Origin: Candidatus Roizmanbacteria bacterium CG_4_9_14_0_8_um_filter_34_12
GTDB lineage: Bacteria; Patescibacteriota; Microgenomatia; UBA1406; GWC2-37-13
DNA length: 29,134 bases
Assembly (NCBI GenBank): GCA_002789465.1
Contig: PFTH01000074.1
Span: 1-29,134, forward strand
Direction: 5' to 3'
In this document: positions 8,004 through 15,017 of the stretch, in pieces
Layout of the letters: every line of letters begins with the position of its first letter
How positions within the stretch are numbered: position 1 is the first letter of the stretch
Notes under the pieces: generated by a model
Told to the model about the DNA's origin: nothing
What the model saw: only the letters and a program-made list of their open reading frames with translations
The model's database searches: none
Made by a program: the position numbers and the translations under genes

Positions 8004-8765
8004 ATGAAAAATCAACCGAAATACTCAACCAAAAAGCTAAAAAAAATTTTGAAAAAACACTCAGGTCGTAATGGTGATGGAATAATTACTGTTCGTCATC
8101 AAGGGGGGAGACAAAAACGGTTTTACCGAACAATAGATTTTGTTCGAAGCAAAAAAGATATAACTGCAAAAATAATTGCGAATGAATATGATCCAAATCG
8201 TAACGTTACAATTGACTTGGTTGAATACTTAGATAAAGAAAAGCGTTATATTCTTCACCCAGAAGGATTAAAGGTTGGTGATACAATCACAGCAAGTGTT
8301 TCTGCAGATATTAAAGTGGGAAATGCTTTGCCGTTAAAATTGATTCCAATTGGAACACAAATTCATAACATTGAATTATATGCAAATAGTGGTGGTCAGA
8401 TGGTGCGTAGTGCTGGCGCATTTGCTTCAGTAGTGGCAAGAGAAGGTGGATTTGTTCATGTAAAGTTAATGTCTGGTGAAGTACGACGTTTTTTTGGAAA
8501 TTGTTGGGCAACAATTGGTGTGGTTGGAAATAGTGAATATAAAGACGAAATTCTTGGTAAAGCAGGACGTAGTCGTTTGATGGGTATTCGGCCAACAGTA
8601 CGAGGCACTGCTCAAAATCCTCGAAGTCATCCACATGGTGGTGGTGAAGGACGATCTGGTGAAGGAATGCATCCAAAAACTCCTTGGGGAAAGTCTGCGC
8701 GCGGAACTCGGACAAGAAACAAAAAAAGCCATAGTAACAAATTTATTATCAAACGTAGAAAATAA
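8004..8765 (+). CDS. rplB: 50S ribosomal protein L2
   Basis: 253 residues against about 273 in most bacteria: the N-terminal stretch of roughly 20 residues is missing, and the protein begins close to the GRNGDGIITVRHQGGRQKRFYR motif. The C-terminal peptidyl-transferase region GVVGNSEYKDEILGKAGRSR and PHGGGEGR is intact. L2 is essential for subunit joining and sits near the catalytic centre. It is followed one base later by rplV; in nearly all bacteria rpsS would stand here. Confidence 0.97.
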   Translation: MKNQPKYSTKKLKKILKKHSGRNGDGIITVRHQGGRQKRFYRTIDFVRSKKDITAKIIANEYDPNRNVTIDLVEYLDKEKRYILHPEGLKVGDTITASVSADIKVGNALPLKLIPIGTQIHNIELYANSGGQMVRSAGAFASVVAREGGFVHVKLMSGEVRRFFGNCWATIGVVGNSEYKDEILGKAGRSRLMGIRPTVRGTAQNPRSHPHGGGEGRSGEGMHPKTPWGKSARGTRTRNKKSHSNKFIIKRRK

Positions 8766-8766
8766 T

Positions 8767-9240
8767 ATGAACAATCAAACAATCATTAAAGACGTCCATG
8801 TTTCACCAAAAAAAATTAGATTTTTAATGGATTTTGTTAAAAAACTAAAACCAGTTGATGCAGTTGATCATTTAGCCTATATGTCACAACATAGTGCTCG
8901 AATTCTAAAGACTGCAATTCAAGCGGCCATCAGTAGCTCAGTATTGGCTTTAAAAACAGTACCTGATATGTTAAAATTTAGAGTTTTGATTATTGATCAA
9001 GGACATGTTTTAAAGCGATTTCGTGCAGGAGGACGGGGGACTGCAAAACCTATCAAACGAAGAATGGCACATATAAAAATAATCTTAGAGATTGATCAAC
9101 CAAAAGAAAAGAAAATAGAAAATAGAAAAGAGAAAAAAGAAAAAGTGAATAAGAAAACAATTAAAGAAAATACAAAAACTGTAAAACCAAAACGAGATAA
9201 TATTAAAAAACCAAAAAAAGTTACTAATAAAAAATTATAA
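8767..9240 (+). CDS. rplV: 50S ribosomal protein L22
   Basis: The ATG at 8767, one base after the L2 stop, gives 157 residues. The L22 core runs from VHVSPKKIRFLMDFVKKLKPVDAV to the tunnel loop RFRAGGRGTAKPIKRRMAHIKIIL (about 90-113). After that comes a Lys-rich tail of some 45 residues that ordinary L22 lacks. A longer frame back to 8635 only reads through the L2 coding region and was not used. L22 binds 23S rRNA and lines the exit tunnel. Confidence 0.95.
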   Translation: MNNQTIIKDVHVSPKKIRFLMDFVKKLKPVDAVDHLAYMSQHSARILKTAIQAAISSSVLALKTVPDMLKFRVLIIDQGHVLKRFRAGGRGTAKPIKRRMAHIKIILEIDQPKEKKIENRKEKKEKVNKKTIKENTKTVKPKRDNIKKPKKVTNKKL

Positions 9241-9242
9241 AA

Positions 9243-9884
9243 ATGGGTCAAAAAGTACATCCAAAAGGTTTACGATTGGGAATAATTTATAACTGGAATT
9301 CCCGTTGGTTTTTTTCGAACAAAAGGCAATATCGGGAAGCATTAATTGCAGATATTCAAATTCGAAAAAAGTTAATGACAAAATTTAGTTTTGCCGGTAT
9401 TACTCAGGTTGATATTGAAAGAGCAATTAAAAAATTAACAGTGATTATATATTCGGCTAAACCAGGAATGATCATTGGTCGAGGAGGAAAAGGACTGGAA
9501 GAATTAAAAAACTATTTGTTGGTAGAAATGAAAATTTCACCAAAAAAAAACAAAGAGATGAAGATTGATTTAAAAATCGAACCATTAAAAAAACCTTTTT
9601 TAAATGCTTATTATGCAGCTCAAACAATTGCTGAAAAACTTATACGTCGTTTTCCTCATCGTTCAGTGATTCATAACACAATGAATCGTGTGATTGAAGC
9701 GGGAGGCAAGGGGGTTAAAATTCAACTGGGGGGCCGTATTGCAGGAGCGGAGATTTCACGTCGGGAAAAATATTTTCAAGGGACAATTCCCACCTCAACT
9801 ATACGCGAAGACGTGGATTTTGCAATTTATCCGGCACTAACAAGATCAGGATATATAGGTGTTAAGGTATGGATCTGTAAGTGA
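9243..9884 (+). CDS. rpsC: 30S ribosomal protein S3
   Basis: 213 residues. The start MGQKVHPKGLRLGI, the KH-domain motif GMIIGRGG (75-82), and the C-terminal GRIAGAEISRREKYFQGTIP segment identify S3, which lines the mRNA entry channel of the 30S. Two bases separate it from rplV. After the TGA stop comes a 105-bp spacer of almost pure A/T before rplP, the only large gap in this part of the operon apart from the one before rplE. Confidence 0.97.
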   Translation: MGQKVHPKGLRLGIIYNWNSRWFFSNKRQYREALIADIQIRKKLMTKFSFAGITQVDIERAIKKLTVIIYSAKPGMIIGRGGKGLEELKNYLLVEMKISPKKNKEMKIDLKIEPLKKPFLNAYYAAQTIAEKLIRRFPHRSVIHNTMNRVIEAGGKGVKIQLGGRIAGAEISRREKYFQGTIPTSTIREDVDFAIYPALTRSGYIGVKVWICK

Positions 9885-9989
9885 ATAATAAATTTATTAA
9901 TAATTATTAATTTGAAATTTGTAATTTGAATTCAATTTAAAATTGATTAAAAATTTTAAATTTAAAATTATTAAATTTAAAGTGTTATA
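9885..9989. repeat. Low-complexity A/T spacer between rpsC and rplP
   Basis: This 105-bp gap is built from AAATTT, AATTTG and TTTAAA units, with a TTGAATTCAA palindrome near its middle. It contains almost no G or C. No hairpin of note and no convincing promoter: the TATAAT at 9986-9991 overlaps the rplP ATG and so cannot serve rplP. Confidence 0.5.
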
Positions 9990-10400
9990 ATGTTAGCCCC
10001 AAAAAGACAAAAATATCGGAAACAATTTAGAGGAATGTGGCGTCGTTTAGCAACGAAAGGAAACGATTTAAATTTCGCAGAGTATGGTTTAAAAACGATT
10101 ACTAAAGGTTGGATAAAGGATCGAGAAATTGAATCTGTAAGAGTAATCTTGGCTAGGGCAACGCGCAAAGTTGGCAAATTTTGGATTCGTATTTTTCCCG
10201 ATAAACCATTTACAAAAAAACCACCAGAAGTAACAATGGGCGCAGGAAAAGGAGATGTTGCATATTTTGTTGCATCAGTGGCACCAGGGCGGATATTATT
10301 TGAAATTGATGGTTTACAAGAGGCTGAAGCTCGAAGTGTATTCAAAAATTGCTCAGCTAAATTATCAGTGAGAACAAAGTTTATTACTAGAAGCTTATGA
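9990..10400 (+). CDS. rplP: 50S ribosomal protein L16
   Basis: 136 residues, normal length. MLAPKRQKYRKQFRG is the L16 signature start, and TMGAGKGDVAYFVASVAPGRILFEIDG matches the conserved region that contacts tRNA in the A and P sites. The last four bases overlap the rpmC start (ATGA, 10397-10400), indicating translational coupling. No Shine-Dalgarno; it follows an A/T-only spacer. Confidence 0.97.
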   Translation: MLAPKRQKYRKQFRGMWRRLATKGNDLNFAEYGLKTITKGWIKDREIESVRVILARATRKVGKFWIRIFPDKPFTKKPPEVTMGAGKGDVAYFVASVAPGRILFEIDGLQEAEARSVFKNCSAKLSVRTKFITRSL

Positions 10401-10606
10401 AAAAAAACGTTAAGGAGTTAATGAATAAAGAACTTAAAGTGCTAGAAAAAGAAAAGCAAGAATTAATTAAAGCTATTGCAGAAGTAAAAATAAATAATAC
10501 TGTTAATAAATTCAAAGACACAAATACGATAGCTAAAAAACAAAAACAACTAGCAGTTTTATTAACAATCATTAATCAAAAAAAATCATTAAATAAAAAT
10601 ATATGA
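10397..10606 (+). CDS. rpmC: 50S ribosomal protein L29
   Basis: 69 residues, all-helical as expected for L29: MKKNVKELMNKELKVLEKEKQELIKA followed by a second helix with TIAKKQKQLAVLLTIIN. The sequence is weakly conserved, so position between rplP and rpsQ supports the call. It overlaps rplP and rpsQ by ATGA on both sides, so the three are translated as a chain. L29 lies at the tunnel exit beside L23. Confidence 0.9.
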   Translation: MKKNVKELMNKELKVLEKEKQELIKAIAEVKINNTVNKFKDTNTIAKKQKQLAVLLTIINQKKSLNKNI

Positions 10607-10845
10607 GTAATATTTTAACAGGAATCGTGACCTCAACTAAAATGGAAAATACAGTTGTGGTTAATGTAGTAAGGAAATATCGTCACTTGCGGTATCATAA
10701 GGTTATCACACGTCATAAACGTTGTCACGCTCATTATGAAAATATGTCAATCAAAGTTGGAGATCAAGTAAAAATTGAAGAATGTCGACCAATTGCCAAA
10801 ACCGTTCGTCATCAAGTTATAGAACAATTAAAAACAAACGTATGA
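10603..10845 (+). CDS. rpsQ: 30S ribosomal protein S17
   Basis: 80 residues. LTGIVTSTKMENTVVVNV is the standard S17 first strand pair, followed by KVITRHKRCHAHYEN and VKIEECRPIAKTVRHQV, an OB-fold 16S rRNA binder needed early in 30S assembly. It starts inside the rpmC stop and its own TGA overlaps the rplN ATG. Confidence 0.96.
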   Translation: MSNILTGIVTSTKMENTVVVNVVRKYRHLRYHKVITRHKRCHAHYENMSIKVGDQVKIEECRPIAKTVRHQVIEQLKTNV

Positions 10846-11216
10846 TTCAACTTAGAACAGTATTAACAGTTGCGGATAATACTGGTGCAAAAACAGCCTA
10901 CATGATTGGTATGGCTAAAAAAGGAAATAAAAAATTAGCTTATGTTGGGGACTCAATTAATGTTGTGGTAAAAGACGCAATTCCTTATGGTCAAGTAAAA
11001 AAGGGAGAAAAACTTTCCGCAGTTATTGTTCGCACACGTAAGGAAAAAAAAAGAGAAGATGGGAGTTATATTCGTTTCAGTGACAATGCTTGTGTTATTT
11101 TGTTTGATAAAGAAGTGAAAGATCCAAAAGGAACGAGAATTTTTGGACCGGTTGCAAAAGAAGTAAAAGAAAACGGATACAATAAAATTGCAAGTTTAGC
11201 AGAAGAAATTTATTGA
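10842..11216 (+). CDS. rplN: 50S ribosomal protein L14
   Basis: The ATG at 10842 overlaps the S17 stop (ATGA) and gives 124 residues with the correct L14 N-terminus MIQLRTVLTVADNTGAK; the longer frame from 10782 only reads the S17 region. VKKGEKLSAVIVRTRKEKKR and GTRIFGPVAKEV are conserved L14 segments. L14 lies at the subunit interface and is, in other bacteria, the docking site of the silencing factor RsfS. Confidence 0.96.
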   Translation: MIQLRTVLTVADNTGAKTAYMIGMAKKGNKKLAYVGDSINVVVKDAIPYGQVKKGEKLSAVIVRTRKEKKREDGSYIRFSDNACVILFDKEVKDPKGTRIFGPVAKEVKENGYNKIASLAEEIY

Positions 11217-11223
11217 TAAAAAC

Positions 11224-11535
11224 ATGAAAATTAAAAAAAAGGATAAGGTAAGAGTAATGTCTGGAAAAGATAAAGGTCGGGAAGCTGTGGTTGAAAAGGT
11301 ATATTCAAAAAGTCAAACTGCGATATTACCAGGAATTAATATTTATAAGAAGCATATAAAAAAGAATGAAAAGTTACCAAAAGGCGGAATTGTTGAGATT
11401 CCTCGACCGATTAGTGTTGCTAAATTAGGTTTGATTTGTCCAAAGTGTAATCAACCAACGCGTATTGGTTGGCAATTAAATAAAAATAAAAAAGTAAGAA
11501 TTTGTAGGAAATGTAAGAGCCTGTTTGAAAACTGA
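11224..11535 (+). CDS. rplX: 50S ribosomal protein L24
   Basis: 103 residues. The KOW motif (KDKVRVMSGKDKGREAVVEKV, in two parts: 6-16 and 17-26) begins the protein and a zinc ribbon ends it with C72, C75, C94 and C97. L24 starts 50S assembly by binding the 5' domain of 23S rRNA. The last codons and the TGA stop form the left side of the hairpin element that fills the gap to rplE, so translation of L24 to its end would disrupt that structure. Confidence 0.96.
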   Translation: MKIKKKDKVRVMSGKDKGREAVVEKVYSKSQTAILPGINIYKKHIKKNEKLPKGGIVEIPRPISVAKLGLICPKCNQPTRIGWQLNKNKKVRICRKCKSLFEN

Positions 11536-11605
11536 ATCTAATAATTAATATCAGTTTTCATTACAGGCGCTTATGAAGCTGTTTACTAAATTTTCAAACA
11601 GCTTC
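11516..11605 (+). promoter_or_regulatory. Structured RNA element A before rplE
   Basis: Hairpin 1: outer stem AGAGCCTGT (11516-11524) with ACAGGCGCT (11563-11571), one A-G mismatch, and distal stem TGAAAACTGA (11526-11535) with TCAGTTTTCA (11551-11560). Hairpin 2: perfect 10-bp stem GAAGCTGTTT (11575-11584) with AAACAGCTTC (11596-11605). The rplE ATG is 20 nt further on. A homologous element with the same two hairpins and compensatory changes lies at 20254-20332 before rpoA. In E. coli, the L24-L5 junction is where S8 represses the spc operon; whether this element is used in the same way is unknown. Confidence 0.65.
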
Positions 11606-11625
11606 CAAGAACATAATTTAATAAT

Positions 11626-12204
11626 ATGGATACATTTAAAGATTATTATCAAAAGGAAGTGCAAAAAAAAATTAAGGATGCTTTAAAGCTGAATAATTAT
11701 TTGGCAGTACCAAAGATTATTAAAGTTGTTCTAAATGTTGGCGCAGGTGAGGCTGTTACCAATAAAAATGTTTTAGAAAAAATTCAAGAACAAATGTCTT
11801 GGATCGCTGGACAAAAACCTGTAATTACTAAAGCACGACAGTCGATATCAGCCTTTAAGATTCGAAAAGGTTTATCAATTGGAGTCAAAGTGACGCTTCG
11901 TGGAAAAAAGATGTATGCATTTGTTGAAAAATTAGTTAAAATTATCATTCCTCGAATTCGAGATTTTCGAGGAATCAATGATCATAGCATTGATCAAAGT
12001 GGAAATTTGAACTTGGGTTTTACAGAGCAAACAATTTTTCCTGAAGTAGAATTTGATAAAGTTGATAGGTTACGGGGACTACAAGTAACTCTAGTAACCA
12101 ACGCTGGTAGTTTTGATAGAGGTAGGTGTTTATTTGAAAAATTAGGAATACCTTTTAAAAAACAAGCTGTAAATCAGGAAAAAGCAATTTCTCAGAAAAA
12201 ATAA
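11626..12204 (+). CDS. rplE: 50S ribosomal protein L5
   Basis: 192 residues. VPKIIKVVLNVGAGEAVTN, QKPVITKARQSISAFKIRKG and FPRIRDFRG-like IPRIRDFRGIN identify L5, which binds 5S rRNA and contacts the P-site tRNA. It follows the structured element at 11516-11605 at a distance of 20 nt with context TTTAATAATATG and no Shine-Dalgarno. rpsN follows after one base. Confidence 0.97.
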   Translation: MDTFKDYYQKEVQKKIKDALKLNNYLAVPKIIKVVLNVGAGEAVTNKNVLEKIQEQMSWIAGQKPVITKARQSISAFKIRKGLSIGVKVTLRGKKMYAFVEKLVKIIIPRIRDFRGINDHSIDQSGNLNLGFTEQTIFPEVEFDKVDRLRGLQVTLVTNAGSFDRGRCLFEKLGIPFKKQAVNQEKAISQKK

Positions 12205-12205
12205 T

Positions 12206-12391
12206 ATGGCAAAAACATCAAATGTTGTGAGATCACAAAAAAAACAAAAATATCAAGTGCGAAAACATAGTCGTTGTCCGCTTTGTGGGCGAGCTCGAGC
12301 ATATATGAGACGCTTTGATTTATGCCGAATTTGTTTTCGCGAAAAAGCATTAACCGGTCAAATCCCCGGTGTTAGAAAAATTTCCTGGTAA
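12206..12391 (+). CDS. rpsN: 30S ribosomal protein S14, zinc-binding type
   Basis: 61 residues, the short zinc form of S14. Cysteines 24, 27, 40 and 43 form the CxxC...CxxC site, and the ending GQIPGVRKISW is conserved. It lies in the 30S head close to S3, S10 and S19. It is normally followed by rpsH; here rpsS is inserted between the two. Confidence 0.97.
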   Translation: MAKTSNVVRSQKKQKYQVRKHSRCPLCGRARAYMRRFDLCRICFREKALTGQIPGVRKISW

Positions 12392-12397
12392 AATACT

Positions 12398-12682
12398 ATG
12401 TCAAGGTCAACTAAAAAAGGTCCCTATGTTGATGAAAAATTAATTGAAAAAGTTCGTCGTCAAAAAGTAAACGGAGAAAGAACAGCAATTAAAACTTGGA
12501 AAAGAGCATCTCAAATTCCACCGGATTTTGTTGGTCATAAATTTGGAATTCATAATGGAAAAAAGTTTATTGAGTTATTAGTTACGGAAGGTATGGTAGG
12601 TACGCGTTTAGGAGAATACGCACCAACAAGATCGTTTCGCGGTCATGGAAAAGTTACCAAACGTACCGCAGATAAAACATAA
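12398..12682 (+). CDS. rpsS: 30S ribosomal protein S19, displaced position
   Basis: 94 residues, normal length. MSRSTKKGPYVDEKLIEKV, IKTWKRASQIPPDFVGH and GTRLGEYAPTRSFRGHGK are all S19 signatures; the protein caps the 30S head and contacts A-site tRNA with S13. Its usual place is between rplB and rplV, where only one base is left in this window. It is now between rpsN and rpsH, next to another head protein it contacts (S14). There is no sign of a second copy or of decay. Confidence 0.97.
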   Translation: MSRSTKKGPYVDEKLIEKVRRQKVNGERTAIKTWKRASQIPPDFVGHKFGIHNGKKFIELLVTEGMVGTRLGEYAPTRSFRGHGKVTKRTADKT

Positions 12683-12686
12683 AAAT

Positions 12687-13070
12687 ATGTATACAATAGG
12701 AGATTTAATGATTCGATTAAAAAATGGTTATATGTCAAGGAAACCATCAGTTGAATGTTTATATTCTAATTTTAGTCTAGCTCTTCTTGACAAATTACGG
12801 CAACTGGAATACATTCAGTCATATTCTGTTGGTGATGACGCTAGAAAAACAATAACGGTTGAACTTCGATATAATGATGGACGACCTGCGATTACTGGTT
12901 TAAAGATTTTTTCAAAACCAGGTCAAAGGCGTTATACATCTGCCAAAAAACTTAGGCCGGTATTAAGTAATTTAGGACATGCGATTTTATCTTCTCCTCT
13001 TGGTCTTATTACAAATCATGAGGCAAGAAAAAAACATGTTGGGGGAGAGTTTTTATTTGAAATTTGGTAA
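12687..13070 (+). CDS. rpsH: 30S ribosomal protein S8
   Basis: The ATG at 12687, 4 bp after the rpsS stop, gives 127 residues starting MYTIGDLMIRLKNGYMSRK, as S8 should (xxDMLTRIRNA in E. coli). The frame back to 12645 only reads through rpsS. The C-terminal part has ISKPGQR-like IFSKPGQRRYTSAKKL and GLITNHEARKKHVGGEFLFEIW. S8 binds helix 21 of 16S rRNA and represses the spc operon in E. coli. Confidence 0.96.
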   Translation: MYTIGDLMIRLKNGYMSRKPSVECLYSNFSLALLDKLRQLEYIQSYSVGDDARKTITVELRYNDGRPAITGLKIFSKPGQRRYTSAKKLRPVLSNLGHAILSSPLGLITNHEARKKHVGGEFLFEIW

Positions 13071-13079
13071 AACAAAAAT

Positions 13080-13634
13080 ATGTCAAAAATAGGTCAAAAA
13101 CCAATTAGTATTAGTGCTGGAGTAAATCTTCAAATAAATGAAGGTTTAATCAATGTCAAAGGTCCTAAGGGAGAATGGAATGGGATATTACCGCGGGTTC
13201 TAGAATTAAAAAATAAAGATAACCAATGGACTGTTAGTCGTAAAAATGAAAATAAAACTAGTAAATCTTTACATGGGTTATATCGAACTTTGATTAATAA
13301 TGCGATAGTAGGGGTTGAGAAACCGTGGCAAAAACGACTCGAAGTGGTTGGTACGGGTTTTAATGTTAAGGTTCAGGGGAATGACATTGTTTTTAAAGTT
13401 GGATATAGTCATCCTGTTGTATTTAAGTCTGTTTCTGGTGTGACCTTGCAAGTTGAGGGGAATAATAAAGTAATTATTTCTGGAGCTGACAAACAATTGG
13501 TTGGACAGGTTGCTTTTCAGATAAAGTGTATAAGAAAACCAGATGTTTATAAGGGAAAGGGAATTCGTTATGAGGGGGAAGTATTAAGAATTAAGCCTGG
13601 AAAAAAGGCAAAGGCAGCTGGAGCAGCGGCATAA
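13080..13634 (+). CDS. rplF: 50S ribosomal protein L6
   Basis: 184 residues. MSKIGQKPISISAGV, the ASKSLHGLYRTLINN-like segment KTSKSLHGLYRTLINNAIVG and the C-terminal IRKPDVYKGKGIRYEGEVLRIKPGKK (residues about 149-177) identify L6, which sits near the sarcin-ricin loop. An Ala-rich tail of about eight residues ends it. Four bases of A/T plus ATATG lead to rplR. Confidence 0.97.
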   Translation: MSKIGQKPISISAGVNLQINEGLINVKGPKGEWNGILPRVLELKNKDNQWTVSRKNENKTSKSLHGLYRTLINNAIVGVEKPWQKRLEVVGTGFNVKVQGNDIVFKVGYSHPVVFKSVSGVTLQVEGNNKVIISGADKQLVGQVAFQIKCIRKPDVYKGKGIRYEGEVLRIKPGKKAKAAGAAA

Positions 13635-13638
13635 AAAT

Positions 13639-13998
13639 ATGAGAAAATCAATTGCTAGAAAAATCAAAGCAAAAAGACGCGTGAGTCCAAATGTCATTGG
13701 AACTGAGAAACGTCCACGTATAAATGTGTTTCGATCAAACTTGTATTTATTTGTCCAAGCAATTAATGATGACAAAAAACAAACATTAGTAGCATATTCA
13801 ACACGACATGTTCAAAAAGAAAAAGAATATAAAAAAATTACAAAAACTAAACAAGCATTTGTTCTCGGAGAGCGTTTAGCAGAAAAATTATTGAATTTAA
13901 AAATTAATGAAGCGGTTTTTGATCGTAGTTGCTATATTTATAAAGGAAGAGTAAAGGCAGTCGCAGAAGGTTTACGTTTGGCAAAAATTAAAATTTAA
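13639..13998 (+). CDS. rplR: 50S ribosomal protein L18
   Basis: 119 residues, normal length. RRVSPNVIGTEKRPRINVFRS is the L18 opening (about 14-33) and FDRSCYIYKGRVKAVAEGLR the conserved end (residues about 93-112). L18 binds 5S rRNA together with L5. Gaps to neighbours are 4 bp on each side. Confidence 0.97.
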   Translation: MRKSIARKIKAKRRVSPNVIGTEKRPRINVFRSNLYLFVQAINDDKKQTLVAYSTRHVQKEKEYKKITKTKQAFVLGERLAEKLLNLKINEAVFDRSCYIYKGRVKAVAEGLRLAKIKI

Positions 13999-14002
13999 TT
14001 AT

Positions 14003-14560
14003 ATGAATAATACAGATACAACATCATTTTCGGAAAAACTTGAAGAAAGAGTCTTGTTGATTCGTCGTGTCTCTAAAAAAACCACTGGAGGCAATTATGT
14101 AACGTTTTCTGCATTAGTTGCAGTTGGTGACGGCAAGAATCGAGTTGGAATAGGCTTGGGACGGGGATTGGAAGTTCCCCAAGCAATTAATAAGGCGCTA
14201 AATTATGCAAAAAAACACTTACTAGTAATTCCAGTAACAAATAGTTCTTTACCACACCAGGTAAAGTTAAAGTTTAAAGCGGCATTAGTATTGTTAAAAC
14301 CAGCTCCTCTAGGGACTGGTTTGAAGGTTGGAAGCGTTGCTCGAGTTATTTTAGATCTGGCCGGAATTCATAATGCCTCTGGAAAAATTATTGGTTCACG
14401 AAATCAAGTTGTGAATACATATGCAATTATTGAAGCATTAAAACTTTTAAGACCACGCAAACCCCGTAACTTAGAATTTACACCTGAGGTATCTCAGGGT
14501 CATTTCGTGAAGAATACCAATTTATCTAAGTTAAATAAAGGTTCCGTGGTTACGGGGTAA
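14003..14560 (+). CDS. rpsE: 30S ribosomal protein S5
   Basis: 185 residues. The double-stranded RNA binding fold starts with LEERVLLIRRVSKKTTGGNYVTF (about 13-35), and VGDGKNRVGIGLGRGLEVPQAI and RVILDLAGIHNASGKIIGSRNQVN-like segments follow. S5 affects translational accuracy at the mRNA entry side. In most bacteria rpmD (L30) would come next, but only 7 bp separate it from rplO. Confidence 0.97.
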   Translation: MNNTDTTSFSEKLEERVLLIRRVSKKTTGGNYVTFSALVAVGDGKNRVGIGLGRGLEVPQAINKALNYAKKHLLVIPVTNSSLPHQVKLKFKAALVLLKPAPLGTGLKVGSVARVILDLAGIHNASGKIIGSRNQVVNTYAIIEALKLLRPRKPRNLEFTPEVSQGHFVKNTNLSKLNKGSVVTG

Positions 14561-14567
14561 ATAATCT

Positions 14568-15017
14568 ATGGAAGTAACAAATTTATCAAGTCTACCAAAA
14601 ATTATCGGCAAAAAAACTAAGCGTATTGGTCGTGGTTTAGGTAGTGGGCGAGGAGCCAAATCTGGACGTGGAACAACTAGACATCAAAAAGCAAGAGAAA
14701 ATATTCCACTACATTTTGAAGGTGGACAGGGAAGAATGGTGAAGCGATTCCCATTGCTTCGGGGAAAAGGAAGGAATCAAGGGCGACAACATCCAATAGC
14801 AATTGACATTAAGCGATTAAACATTTTTGAAAATGGATCAACTGTTGATATTGATGCTTTAGTAAAAAGCGATATTATAAGAAAAGGAGAGGTGAAGCGT
14901 GGAGTAAAAATTGTTGGTAATGGTAAGTTAATAAAAAAATTGACAGTCAAATTACCAGTCAGTCAAGGAGGCTCTAAATTAATTAATGTAGCAGGAGGTA
15001 CTTGTATTAAATTATGA
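14568..15017 (+). CDS. rplO: 50S ribosomal protein L15
   Basis: 149 residues. The Gly/Arg-rich start KKTKRIGRGLGSGRGAKSGR followed by GTTRHQKARE and the segment FEGGQGRMVKRFPLLRGKG are diagnostic. L15 binds 23S rRNA late in assembly. Its TAA-like end reads ATTATGAAA with the secY ATG overlapping the stop by four bases (15014-15017). rpmD is missing between rpsE and this gene. Confidence 0.97.
   Translation: MEVTNLSSLPKIIGKKTKRIGRGLGSGRGAKSGRGTTRHQKARENIPLHFEGGQGRMVKRFPLLRGKGRNQGRQHPIAIDIKRLNIFENGSTVDIDALVKSDIIRKGEVKRGVKIVGNGKLIKKLTVKLPVSQGGSKLINVAGGTCIKL

Noticed and set aside
8311..8715. 134-codon minus-strand frame inside rplB
   Set aside because: Rich in His and Leu, as expected for an antisense shadow of a conserved Gly/Arg-rich gene; no family resemblance and no promoter.
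8635..8766. N-terminal extension of L22 into the L2 gene
   Set aside because: It reads L2 coding sequence in another frame; the ATG at 8767 gives the proper L22 start one base after the L2 stop.
9986..9991. TATAAT at the rplP start as a promoter
   Set aside because: It overlaps the ATG itself, so transcription would begin inside the gene.
10782..10841. N-terminal extension of L14
   Set aside because: It overlaps S17; the ATG at 10842 gives the canonical MIQLRT start and an ATGA overlap.
11574..11684. Small frame starting ATGAAGCTG in element A, possible leader peptide
   Set aside because: The equivalent ATG in element B (20300) gives only MKLLL and a stop, so no peptide is conserved; the likeness is better explained by RNA structure.
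12645..12686. N-terminal extension of S8
   Set aside because: It overlaps S19; the ATG at 12687 gives the usual S8 N-terminus.
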